A stretch of 64,000 bases of DNA, from NCBI GenBank assembly GCA_026390995.1, contig JAPLEX010000012.1:1-64000 (forward strand), read 5' to 3'. Each line of letters opens with the position of its first letter. Positions within the stretch are counted from its first letter, which is position 1. The notes beneath the pieces were generated by a model that did not search any database, was not told the DNA's origin, and was given only the letters and a program-made list of their open reading frames with translations. The position numbers were made by a program, and so were the translations under genes. The DNA comes from Flavobacterium sp. Lineage in GTDB: Bacteria; Bacteroidota; Bacteroidia; Flavobacteriales; Flavobacteriaceae. Below, one piece after another: positions 30,569 to 39,355 of the stretch.

Positions 30569-31159
30569 ATGTTCACAGGAATCATAGAAACCCTAGGCAC
30601 GCTAGTCGAAGCAAAGAAAGACCAAGAAAACTTGCATCTCACGGTTCAAACTCCGTTGACAAGCGAATTAAAAATAGACCAAAGTGTGGCCCACAATGGG
30701 GTTTGCCTCACAGTAGTTTCTAAAACCGATACAGCCTATACGGTGACCGCTATTCAAGAAACTTGCCTGAAAACCAATATTGAAACTTGGGCCATAGGCG
30801 ACGCGATCAATTTAGAACGCGCCATGGTATTGGGCGCACGACTGGACGGTCATATTGTGCAAGGCCACGTAGACCAAACTGGAATTTGCACCGAAATTAA
30901 AGAAGCCGACGGGAGCTGGTATTTTAGTTTTGAGTACGACCCTAGCCTACATAATATTACCATCGAAAAAGGATCCATTACGGTAAACGGCGTGAGCCTC
31001 ACGGTAGTGAATTCTAATGCCAATTCCTTTAGCGTGGCCATTATTCCCTACACCTACGAACACACCAATTTTCAAACTTTTAAAGTAGGCACTCAAGTAA
31101 ATTTAGAATTTGACGTGATTGGCAAATACGTGAGTAGATTGCATGGGTTGAGACTTTAG
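30569..31159 (+). CDS. ribE: Riboflavin synthase alpha subunit
   Basis: MFTGIIETLGTL; duplicated lumazine-binding domains (VAHNGVCLTV / ITVNGVSLTV). Confidence 0.93.
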   Translation: MFTGIIETLGTLVEAKKDQENLHLTVQTPLTSELKIDQSVAHNGVCLTVVSKTDTAYTVTAIQETCLKTNIETWAIGDAINLERAMVLGARLDGHIVQGHVDQTGICTEIKEADGSWYFSFEYDPSLHNITIEKGSITVNGVSLTVVNSNANSFSVAIIPYTYEHTNFQTFKVGTQVNLEFDVIGKYVSRLHGLRL

Positions 31160-31192
31160 AAGTTGTCGGTTCAAAAGATTTAAAGATTGAAA

Positions 31193-31495
31193 ATTGAATG
31201 ATTGAAAGATTTCGTCTTGAAGACACCGCTTTGTTCCGAAGTATCCAAATTCTCTGTCTGTTTTTTTTCTTTTTCTCGCAAAGACGCAATCCCGATAAAT
31301 CGGGACGCAAAGGTTTTTGGCGACTTGGCGAGAAACTAAAATCTTTTCATGTAGTTATAAAGAATTTACGTAGAAACGAATTTTATCTCTTTGTAGTAAC
31401 GGATTGCACACGAGCGAAGCGACTGCCGAAGGAAATCCGCGCTATCGGGTTAGATGATTGAAAGATTGAAGAATTGAATGATTGAAAGATTTCGT
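31193..31495. repeat. 23-nt perfect direct repeat (31193-31215 and 31473-31495) within a degenerate intergenic repeat region
   Basis: attgaatgattgaaagatttcgt present twice. Confidence 0.85.
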
Positions 31496-31599
31496 ATTAC
31501 AGCAACAGTTGTGCCCCGAAGTTTTGGTCCCGAAGTGTCGGGATTCAGATTGTCTCTCCTCTTTAAATCGCTCATCTAAAAATATTTGTGCATGTGGCG

Positions 31600-31731
31600 A
31601 AAAGCTAACAGCTGACAGCTAATAGCTCACAGCTGTTCTTAGTATACAACTGAATTTTGGAATTTGGAATTTCAAAAATTGGAATTTTTATAATTCGTGG
31701 CTAAAAGCTAACAGCTAACAGCTGACAGCTA
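31600..31731. repeat. Degenerate agctaacagctgacagct-type tandem repeat clusters
   Basis: agctaacagctgacagctaatagctcacagctg and agctaacagctaacagctgacagct. Confidence 0.75.
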
Positions 31732-31746
31732 CCTGCCCTAAAAACA

Positions 31747-31774
31747 AAAAACTCCGATTTACATCGAAGTTTTT
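31747..31774 (-). terminator. Rho-independent terminator
   Basis: aaaaactccgatttacatcgaagttttt. Confidence 0.6.
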
Positions 31775-32004
31775 CTATTTGAATTGTGTTTGAACACATA
31801 ATAAGCGGTTGCGATTCCTATAAAAAATAACGCCCAAACGCCTTGGTCTATTGGAAGTCCGGGTGGCGGTGGAATACCTGGCGGAGGCGGTCCATTACGG
31901 GCCTCAACAGAGAATACACCACATAGTAGTGTCATCAGTAGGGCAAGTGTATAAGGGGCCTTTTTCATAAGTGTGTAAAAGTAATTAAAAAATTGTTCTT
32001 TCAA
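31759..32004 (-). CDS. Small PID-CTERM-like protein
   Basis: 81 aa; signal peptide, NGPPPPGIPPPPGLPIDQG, C-terminal TM helix and basic tail. Confidence 0.7.
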   Translation of the reverse strand: MKEQFFNYFYTLMKKAPYTLALLMTLLCGVFSVEARNGPPPPGIPPPPGLPIDQGVWALFFIGIATAYYVFKHNSNRKTSM

Positions 32005-32045
32005 AATTTTTTAAAATCTATTTTTAAATTAGTCAAAAACCTAAG

Positions 32046-32075
32046 AAAAAGCCTCACATTTCTGCAAGGCTTTTT
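32046..32075. terminator. Rho-independent terminator
   Basis: aaaaagcctcacatttctgcaaggcttttt. Confidence 0.6.
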
Positions 32076-32080
32076 AGCTG

Positions 32081-32154
32081 TGGTCCCACTTGGGCTCGAA
32101 CCAAGGACCACCTGATTATGAGTCAGGTGCTCTAACCAACTGAGCTATAGGACC
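32081..32154 (-). tRNA. tRNA with CAT anticodon (Met, or Ile2 if lysidine-modified)
   Basis: Reverse complement GGTCCTATAGCTCAGTTGGTTAGAGCACCTGACTCATAATCAGGTGGTCCTTGGTTCGAGCCCAAGTGGGACCA. Confidence 0.9.
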
Positions 32155-32312
32155 GGTTTACTTCAAAGATTTTTATTGGCTTTGAAGTTCTATAAATATA
32201 GCCTAGGCTTTATTTAGAGGCTGCAATATTAGGATAAAAATTCTTGGGTTGCAAACATTTTTTGTATTCCTATCAATATTAAACTAAGGAATTTGCACCG
32301 CCAAAAAACGAT

Positions 32313-32714
32313 TTATTCGATCTCTTGACACAACTCAATTAAGACCCCGTTGGTTGATTTGGGATGTAAAAAAACTACCCATTTATTGTCGGCGCCGCGC
32401 TTGGGCGTTTCGTTGAGTACGACAAATCCTTCCGACTGCAAACGAGCCACTTCGGCTTTTATGTCGGCCACATCAAAGGCAATGTGGTGAATGCCTTCGC
32501 CTTTTTTCTCGATAAATTTGGCAATGGGACTGTCGGGATGTGTGGCCTCGAGCAACTCTATTTTGTTGGGGCCGCTGGCAAAAAAAGAAGTGTTCACGCC
32601 TTCGCTTTCTACTGATTCTTGTTTGTAGGGCGGCGCACCAAACAGTTTTTCGAATACCAGATTGGAAGCGGCCAAATCTTTTACGGCAATGCCAATGTGC
32701 TCAATTTTTCTCAT
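32313..32714 (-). CDS. mce: Methylmalonyl-CoA epimerase / VOC family protein
   Basis: MRKIEHIGIAVKDLAAS; KGEGIHHIAFDVADI; 133 aa. Confidence 0.85.
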   Translation of the reverse strand: MRKIEHIGIAVKDLAASNLVFEKLFGAPPYKQESVESEGVNTSFFASGPNKIELLEATHPDSPIAKFIEKKGEGIHHIAFDVADIKAEVARLQSEGFVVLNETPKRGADNKWVVFLHPKSTNGVLIELCQEIE

Positions 32715-32781
32715 GGAATTTCTTTTGTGTCAAATTTCGCAAACTTTTTGGGATGGATGGCAAAAAAGTGGTTTTTATACA

Positions 32782-32873
32782 CCTGCTAGCCCTGATCGAA
32801 GCGAATAGCCTGTTGCGCCGGCGTTTGGCACAACAGCTAGCAGTGGAGAGCAGGAAGAAGCTCCCAACCAACC
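32782..32873. repeat. Putative REP-like palindromic intergenic element
   Basis: cctgctagccctgatcgaagcgaatagcctgttgcgccggcg...cacaacagctagcagtggagagcaggaagaagctcc, with self-complementary arms. Confidence 0.55.
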
Positions 32874-32933
32874 CCCTCATTATTAATTTTTAATTATTAA
32901 TTATTAATTGAACACATATCGTATTTTTGCGGC

Positions 32934-33326
32934 ATGGAAACAAACAGACAAAAGAAAATAGGCGGCGTAATCCAAAAAGATCTGGTGGATATTTTGCAAG
33001 GTGAAATTCGCAAAAACAGCATTTCAAACTTGGTCATCTCGGTATCCAAAGTGAGCGTAACGACTGATTTGTCTATTGCTACCGTGCACCTCAGTATTTT
33101 CCCGCCCGAAAAAGGTCCCGAAACCTTGGCGGCCATCAAATCCAATTCGGCTTTGATTAAACACGACCTCTCGCAACGCGTGCGTTTGCAATTGCGCAAA
33201 GTGCCCAACTTGCATTTCTTTATTGACGACTCGCTCGATTACATCGAAAAAATTGACCGCGCCTTGTCAGATAAAGAAAATCCTATCGAACACCGCGAAT
33301 TACTGGACCGCCGTAGAAAATTCTAA
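32934..33326 (+). CDS. rbfA: 30S ribosome-binding factor
   Basis: 130 aa; KIGGVIQKDLVDILQGEIRK...VSKVSVTTDLSIATVHLS. Confidence 0.88.
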   Translation: METNRQKKIGGVIQKDLVDILQGEIRKNSISNLVISVSKVSVTTDLSIATVHLSIFPPEKGPETLAAIKSNSALIKHDLSQRVRLQLRKVPNLHFFIDDSLDYIEKIDRALSDKENPIEHRELLDRRRKF

Positions 33327-33327
33327 G

Positions 33328-34524
33328 TTGAGTTTTGCCCTTTACATAGCCAAACGGTATTTGCGAAGTGCCAGCAAAAGCAAAGCGATCAACATCATCA
33401 ATCGCATCGCTTCCCTAGGCATTATTGTGGGTGCAATGGCCTTATTTGTGGTTTTGTCGGTGTTTAGCGGGCTCAAAGAATTTAGTTTGTCATTTAGTTC
33501 GGCCTTTGATCCCGACCTCAAAATAGAAAGTACCCAAGGCAAATGGTTCACCATAAGCCCTGCGCAAGAAAAGCAACTGCACGCCATAAAAGGCCTTACC
33601 TCCCACAGCAAAATTATCGAAGAACGCGTGCTATACCGCTTTGACGGCAAAGAAATGGTCACCTACATTAAAGGTGTCGACACGGGTTTTGGACAGGTAA
33701 TTCCACTTAAAAAATTGCTGTACCAAGGCAATTGGATTTTGCCACAAACCAACGAAGTGGTGGTGGGTTATGGGCTGTGTCAAAAATTGTCTTTGGGCTT
33801 GAATGATTACAATAATCCGTTGGAAGTCTATGTGCCGCGCCCAGGCAAAGGCGCCATTGACAACCCCGACGAGGCCTTCAATAAAACCACCTTGGCTCCT
33901 GTGGGCGTATATGCCATCAGCGAAGATTTGGATAGTAAATATGTATTTGCCTCCTTAGATTTGGTGCAGGCACTACTCGAATACCCACAAAACCGCATCA
34001 GTAGTATCGAGATAAAACTGAGTCCACAAGCCGATGAAGCCAACATTAGCAAAAAAATACAGACTATTTTTCCTCAGGTTCGCGTCAAAAACAGAGCCCA
34101 ACTCAACGACAGTTTGTACAAAATGCTCAACACCGAAAACGTGGCGGTCTACCTCATCTTCACCTTGGTGATTATCATCGCATTGTTTAATCTCATTGGC
34201 GCGCTCATCATGATGATCCTCGACAAGAAAAACAACCTCAAAACCTTATACAATTTGGGCACACCCGTGCGCGATTTGCGTCGCATTTTTTTATGGCAGG
34301 GCTCACTCTTAAGTGTTTTTGGTGGGCTTTTAGGATTGTTGTTGGGCATCTTGTTGGTCTTGATGCAGCAGCAATTTCAGTTCATCATGATTACTCCAAC
34401 CTTGGCCTATCCGGTAGTATTCACGCTAGAAAACGCGGGCATTGTTTTAGCCACAATAAGTGTATTGGGCATATCTGCTTCGTGGATTGCCTCAAGCAGG
34501 ATCAATAAAAAAATGTTCGATTAA
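33328..34524 (+). CDS. LolC/LolE-type ABC transporter permease (FtsX-like)
   Basis: FALYIAKRYLRSASKSKAINIINRIASLGI; four TM pattern; probable TTG start at 33328. Confidence 0.85.
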   Translation: MSFALYIAKRYLRSASKSKAINIINRIASLGIIVGAMALFVVLSVFSGLKEFSLSFSSAFDPDLKIESTQGKWFTISPAQEKQLHAIKGLTSHSKIIEERVLYRFDGKEMVTYIKGVDTGFGQVIPLKKLLYQGNWILPQTNEVVVGYGLCQKLSLGLNDYNNPLEVYVPRPGKGAIDNPDEAFNKTTLAPVGVYAISEDLDSKYVFASLDLVQALLEYPQNRISSIEIKLSPQADEANISKKIQTIFPQVRVKNRAQLNDSLYKMLNTENVAVYLIFTLVIIIALFNLIGALIMMILDKKNNLKTLYNLGTPVRDLRRIFLWQGSLLSVFGGLLGLLLGILLVLMQQQFQFIMITPTLAYPVVFTLENAGIVLATISVLGISASWIASSRINKKMFD

Positions 34525-34527
34525 GTT

Positions 34528-34612
34528 GGGGAGTGCCCCTGCGGGTCGCGTCTTTCGCGGTATCTTTTGTGCGCTAGAGCGACACAAAAGGATGCTGCTT
34601 CACCCGCTCACT
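34528..34612. repeat. Putative intergenic repeat element between convergent genes
   Basis: gtgcccctgcgggtcgcgtctttcgcggtatcttttgtgcgctagagcgacacaaaaggat; inverted repeat atcttttgtg/cacaaaaggat. Confidence 0.5.
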
Positions 34613-34615
34613 CGC

Positions 34616-35605
34616 CTACAACACCAAATCGCGATACGTATCGGCCGCGCGATTCAACAAACCAAATAACACTTCTGGATTGTCTTCGGTAACCAACTGC
34701 GATCTAATATCTTTAAAGTTGGGAATTCCCTTAAAGTAATTGGTATAATGACGTCGGGTTTCTACAATACCCAGGCGTTCGCCTTTCCATTCCATGGCCC
34801 AACTCAAATGGTTTTTGGCTGCCTCCACCCGATCGGCCATGGTAGGTTTGGGCAAATGCTCGCCGGTGGCCATGTAGTGTTTGATTTCATTAAAAATCCA
34901 AGGATAGCCTATGGCGGCACGGCCTATCATGATGCCGTCTACGCCGTATTTGTTTTTGTATTCCAATGCTTTTTCGGGTGAATCTACATCGCCGTTTCCA
35001 AAAATGGGCATGGTAATGCGCGGATTGTTTTTCACCCGGGCAATGTGCGACCAATCGGCTTCGCCTTTGTAGAGTTGCGCGCGCGTTCGGCCGTGTATCG
35101 ACAAGGCTTGCACGCCAATGTCTTGCAAACGCTCAGCCACCTCGTCGATGTTAATAGAGTTTTCGTCCCAACCCAAACGCGTTTTTACGGTAACCGGCAA
35201 GTTGGTGCCTTTGATCACGGCTTGGGTGAGTCTCACCATCAAATCGACGTCTTTGAGTACCGCAGCACCGGCGCCTTTGCAGACTACTTTTTTTACCGGA
35301 CAACCAAAATTGATGTCGATGATATCGGGTTTTACGGTGGTCACAATTTTGGACGACAAGCCCATCGCCTCTTCGTCACCCCCAAAAATCTGGATTCCCA
35401 CCGGCCGTTCGTAATCAAAAATGTCTAGTTTTTGACGGCTTTTGATGGCGTCGCGAATGAGCCCCTCGGAGGAAATAAATTCGCTAAACATCAAATCGGC
35501 GCCATGGGTTTTGCACAGTCGTCGAAACGGCGGATCGCTCACGTCTTCCATGGGTGCCAAAAGCAGCGGAAAATCGGGGAGTTCTATGGGGCCAATTTTA
35601 ATCAT
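34616..35605 (-). CDS. dusB: tRNA-dihydrouridine synthase
   Basis: LLAPMEDVSDPPFRRLCKTHGADLMFSEF; DINFGCPVKKV; GIMIGRAAIGYPWIF; start taken as MIKIGPIELPDF. Confidence 0.9.
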   Translation of the reverse strand: MIKIGPIELPDFPLLLAPMEDVSDPPFRRLCKTHGADLMFSEFISSEGLIRDAIKSRQKLDIFDYERPVGIQIFGGDEEAMGLSSKIVTTVKPDIIDINFGCPVKKVVCKGAGAAVLKDVDLMVRLTQAVIKGTNLPVTVKTRLGWDENSINIDEVAERLQDIGVQALSIHGRTRAQLYKGEADWSHIARVKNNPRITMPIFGNGDVDSPEKALEYKNKYGVDGIMIGRAAIGYPWIFNEIKHYMATGEHLPKPTMADRVEAAKNHLSWAMEWKGERLGIVETRRHYTNYFKGIPNFKDIRSQLVTEDNPEVLFGLLNRAADTYRDLVL

Positions 35606-35802
35606 CGTTGAAATTTGGGCCAAAATTACACTTTTTTGTCGGTTTGTTTTGGGCTGTGGGAAAACCAAATTATTAATGAAAAGTTTGCTTTATATTTGCA
35701 GCTCAAATGCAAAAGGGATTGCAGCAAATTGCCGCGCAATGCGAAAAGCCCGACCCGAAATGAAAGGCAGGGATTTGCCCAAAATAACACACGCATACAC
35801 TC

Positions 35803-37599
35803 ATGAAACACATTCGAAATTTTTGCATTATTGCCCATATTGATCACGGAAAAAGCACCTTGGCCGATCGTTTGCTTGGCGCCACGCAAACCGTAACGGC
35901 CCGCGAAGAAAAAGCCCAATTGCTCGACAACATGGACTTGGAACGCGAGCGCGGAATCACCATCAAAAGTCATGCGATTCAGATGGAATATACCTACAAA
36001 GGGGAAGAATATATTTTGAACCTCATTGATACTCCCGGGCACGTCGATTTTTCGTACGAAGTGTCCCGTTCTATTGCTGCCTGTGAAGGGGCGCTACTCA
36101 TAGTAGATGCCGCCCAAAGCATTCAGGCGCAAACGATCTCAAATTTGTATTTGGCCTTAGAAAATGACTTGGAAATTATTCCGGTTTTGAACAAGGTTGA
36201 TTTGCCCAGCGCCAATCCCGAAGAAGTGAGCGACGACATCATTGATTTGTTGGGCTGTAAACTAGAAGACATTATCCATGCCTCGGGGAAAACCGGGTTT
36301 GGAGTAGAAAATATATTGGCCGCCATTATTGAAAAAATTCCGGCGCCAAAAGGCGACACGCAAGAGCCCTTGCAAGCCTTGATTTTTGATTCGCATTACA
36401 ATCCGTTTCGCGGAATTGAGGTGATTTTTCGCGTAAAAAACGGAGAAATTAGAAAAGGACAAAAAATAAAATTCATGGCCACCGGCAACGAGTACTTTGC
36501 CGACGAAGTAGGGACCTTGAAACTCAATCAGGTACCCAAAACAATGATTGGTGCGGGCGATGTGGGCTATTTAATCTCGGGCATCAAAGAAGCCAAAGAA
36601 GTAAAAGTGGGCGACACCATTACCGATGCAAAAACGCCTACCACCAATATGATTACCGGGTTTGAAGACGTAAAGCCTATGGTATTTGCCGGAATTTATC
36701 CGGTAGATACCGAAGATTACGAAGAACTGCGCAACTCGATGGAGAAACTGCAACTCAACGACGCTTCTTTGGTGTTTACCGCCGAGAGTTCGGCTGCGCT
36801 GGGCTTTGGGTTCCGCTGTGGATTCTTGGGCATGTTGCACATGGAAATCATCCAAGAACGTCTGGAACGCGAATTCAACATGACCGTAATTACGACGGTG
36901 CCCAACGTATCGTATTTGGCCTACACCAAAAAAGAACCCGAGAACGGTTTTGTAGTAAACAACCCCTCCGACTTGCCTGAGCCTTCGCGTTTGGATCGCG
37001 TGGAAGAACCTTATATTAAAGCTACCATCATTACCAAAGCCGATTTTGTGGGCAATGTGATGTCGTTGTGTATCGAAAAAAGAGGCTTGATCACCAACCA
37101 AACCTACCTCACAACCGAGCGCGTGGAATTGAATTTTGACATGCCGCTGGCTGAAATTGTATTTGATTTTTACGACCGATTAAAAACGGTTTCCAAAGGT
37201 TACGCCTCGTTTGATTATTCGCCCATTGGCATGCGTGCCTCCAAATTGGTGAAACTCGATGTGCTGCTCAACGCCCAATCGGTTGATGCGCTTTCGGCTT
37301 TGATTCACGAAGACAACGCCTACAACATCGGGAAAAAAATGTGCGAAAAACTGCGCGAATTGATTCCTAGACAACAATTTGATATTCCGATTCAAGCTGC
37401 AATTGGCGCCAAAATTATTGCCCGCGAAACCATCAAAGCCTTGCGCAAAGACGTAACGGCCAAGTGTTATGGCGGAGATATTTCGCGTAAACGAAAACTG
37501 CTCGAAAAACAGAAAAAAGGAAAAAAACGCATGCGCCAAGTGGGGAATGTAGAAATTCCGCAAGAAGCATTTATGGCCGTTTTGAAATTGAATGACTAA
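35803..37599 (+). CDS. lepA: Elongation factor 4
   Basis: [37 protein letters not shown]; 598 aa. Confidence 0.96.
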   Translation: MKHIRNFCIIAHIDHGKSTLADRLLGATQTVTAREEKAQLLDNMDLERERGITIKSHAIQMEYTYKGEEYILNLIDTPGHVDFSYEVSRSIAACEGALLIVDAAQSIQAQTISNLYLALENDLEIIPVLNKVDLPSANPEEVSDDIIDLLGCKLEDIIHASGKTGFGVENILAAIIEKIPAPKGDTQEPLQALIFDSHYNPFRGIEVIFRVKNGEIRKGQKIKFMATGNEYFADEVGTLKLNQVPKTMIGAGDVGYLISGIKEAKEVKVGDTITDAKTPTTNMITGFEDVKPMVFAGIYPVDTEDYEELRNSMEKLQLNDASLVFTAESSAALGFGFRCGFLGMLHMEIIQERLEREFNMTVITTVPNVSYLAYTKKEPENGFVVNNPSDLPEPSRLDRVEEPYIKATIITKADFVGNVMSLCIEKRGLITNQTYLTTERVELNFDMPLAEIVFDFYDRLKTVSKGYASFDYSPIGMRASKLVKLDVLLNAQSVDALSALIHEDNAYNIGKKMCEKLRELIPRQQFDIPIQAAIGAKIIARETIKALRKDVTAKCYGGDISRKRKLLEKQKKGKKRMRQVGNVEIPQEAFMAVLKLND

Positions 37600-37619
37600 G
37601 GTTTTTACCATACACTCCC

Positions 37620-38669
37620 ATGCTAGAAGATAAATCACCGGCACGCACCAGCCTTTCTCAATTGGGCGAATTTGGCTTAATAGATCACTTGACGAATCAG
37701 TTTGAAATTACCCAAGCTTCGACACTCAAAGGCATTGGCGATGACGCGGCCGTGTTGGATTTTGCCGACAAAAAAGCAGTTGTTTCGACCGATTTACTCA
37801 TTGAAGGCGTGCATTTTGATTTGGCTTATATGCCCCTCAAACACCTGGGCTACAAAGCCGTGGTGGTGAATGTTTCTGACATTTGTGCCATGAATGCCAA
37901 GCCAACCCAAATTACTGTTTCGGTGGCGGTTTCCAACCGATTTCCGTTGGAGGCCTTGGAAGAATTGTTTGCCGGAATTAACTTGGCGGCTAAAACGTAT
38001 AAAGTAGACGTGATTGGTGGAGACACCACTTCGTCACAAAAAGGATTAATCATAAGCATCACTGCTATTGGCGAAGCTTCAACCGAAGAATTGGTGTATA
38101 GAAACGGCGCCAAAGTAAATGATTTATTGGTGGTGAGTGGTGATTTGGGTGCGGCCTATATGGGCTTGCAAGTATTGGAACGCGAGAAACAAGTGTTTCA
38201 GGTGAACCCCAATTCCCAACCCGATTTAGAAGCTTATTCTTACCTCATCGAACGCCAACTGAAGCCCGAAGCAAGAACCGACGTGCGCACTTTGTTGCAT
38301 GCGTTAGAAATAAAACCTACTTCGATGATTGATATCTCGGACGGATTGTCGAGCGAGATTTTGCATTTGTGCAAACAATCGGAGGTGGGCTGTAATTTGT
38401 ATGAAGATAAATTGCCGCTAGATCCGCAGTTGATCTCGGTTTGCGAGGAATTTCAGTTGGACAGCACTACGGTGGCCATCAATGGTGGCGAAGACTACGA
38501 ACTGCTTTTCACTGTGGGCATGGACGATTTTGATAAACTAAAAGGCAATCCCAATTTTACCATAATTGGTCATATGGTTGAGGCCGCCGAAGGCATGCAC
38601 CTCATAACCAGAGCCAACACAAAAATGCAATTAAAAGCGAGAGGCTGGAACGCCTTGACTGAAGAATAA
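37620..38669 (+). CDS. thiL: Thiamine-monophosphate kinase
   Basis: GIGDDAAVLDF; VIGGDTTSSQKG; MIDISDGLSSE; INGGEDYELLFTV. Confidence 0.93.
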   Translation: MLEDKSPARTSLSQLGEFGLIDHLTNQFEITQASTLKGIGDDAAVLDFADKKAVVSTDLLIEGVHFDLAYMPLKHLGYKAVVVNVSDICAMNAKPTQITVSVAVSNRFPLEALEELFAGINLAAKTYKVDVIGGDTTSSQKGLIISITAIGEASTEELVYRNGAKVNDLLVVSGDLGAAYMGLQVLEREKQVFQVNPNSQPDLEAYSYLIERQLKPEARTDVRTLLHALEIKPTSMIDISDGLSSEILHLCKQSEVGCNLYEDKLPLDPQLISVCEEFQLDSTTVAINGGEDYELLFTVGMDDFDKLKGNPNFTIIGHMVEAAEGMHLITRANTKMQLKARGWNALTEE

Positions 38670-38670
38670 C

Positions 38671-39342
38671 TTAAATAACCCCTTTGTTTTTGGCTTCTTG
38701 CACCAATTCGGAATGAGTAGCTTGAGGGATGTCAAGTACCGCTTTTAAATTTGTTAATCGTTTTTCTATTACTGCATCTGCCAGAGGCACAAATTGAGCT
38801 AGATCGGCGGTGGGTACTCCTTTTGACAAATGAAACAACAATTGTTTGTCAAACACATCTACTTCATTAGAATCAAACGGAATTTGACTCACCAATTTCA
38901 CAACGGTTTGGCTGTAGTAATTTTCGTCTTTTAGAATTTTATCAAAAGCCAATAACAATTCATCAAAGGTCAAATCGTTTTTGATAACCAGCCCATTGGG
39001 GTTGATGTTTTTGATGATGGTGTTTATTTTGAGCATCTCCGAATGCATGGTGAGCAAAATGATTTTACAAGCCGGCAGGCGCTCTTTGACCAACAAGGCC
39101 AAATCTTCTCCAGAGCTGATCCCTTTTTCTTCGTAGGTGGGCATGCTCAAATCAAAAAAGGCAATGTCAAATTGTGCATTATCTTCGTTGATAATAGCCT
39201 CATAGCCTGTTTTACAGTCTTTGGCTTGGGTGACAGTAAATTCGTATAACCCCTTGGTATTGTAGCCTTTAATCGCATTTTTATACGCCTCTATGATAAA
39301 AGGATGGTCGTCAACCATTAATACACGAACCAATTGTGCCAT
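38671..39342 (-). CDS. Response regulator (REC + divergent C-terminal HTH), RR1
   Basis: VLMVDDHPFIIEAYKNAI; AFFDLSMP; C-terminal LSKGVPTADLAQFVPLADAVIEKRLTNLKAVL. Confidence 0.85.
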   Translation of the reverse strand: MAQLVRVLMVDDHPFIIEAYKNAIKGYNTKGLYEFTVTQAKDCKTGYEAIINEDNAQFDIAFFDLSMPTYEEKGISSGEDLALLVKERLPACKIILLTMHSEMLKINTIIKNINPNGLVIKNDLTFDELLLAFDKILKDENYYSQTVVKLVSQIPFDSNEVDVFDKQLLFHLSKGVPTADLAQFVPLADAVIEKRLTNLKAVLDIPQATHSELVQEAKNKGVI

Positions 39343-39355
39343 AATTTTCTAGTTA

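Noticed and set aside
31198-31461. 87-aa ORF (and 31080-31310 minus) in the ribE-downstream region
   Set aside because: Falls in degenerate repeat DNA with low-complexity Phe runs; no start context or family features.
32540-32893. 117-aa plus-strand ORF over mce and the palindromic element
   Set aside because: Antisense to mce and extends through a repeat element; not credible.
36571-37101. 176-aa ORF antisense to lepA, and similar antisense ORFs at 9749-10228, 17976-18386, 35045-35428 and 37180-37644
   Set aside because: Each lies mostly opposite a strongly conserved housekeeping gene; composition and lack of motifs indicate shadow ORFs.
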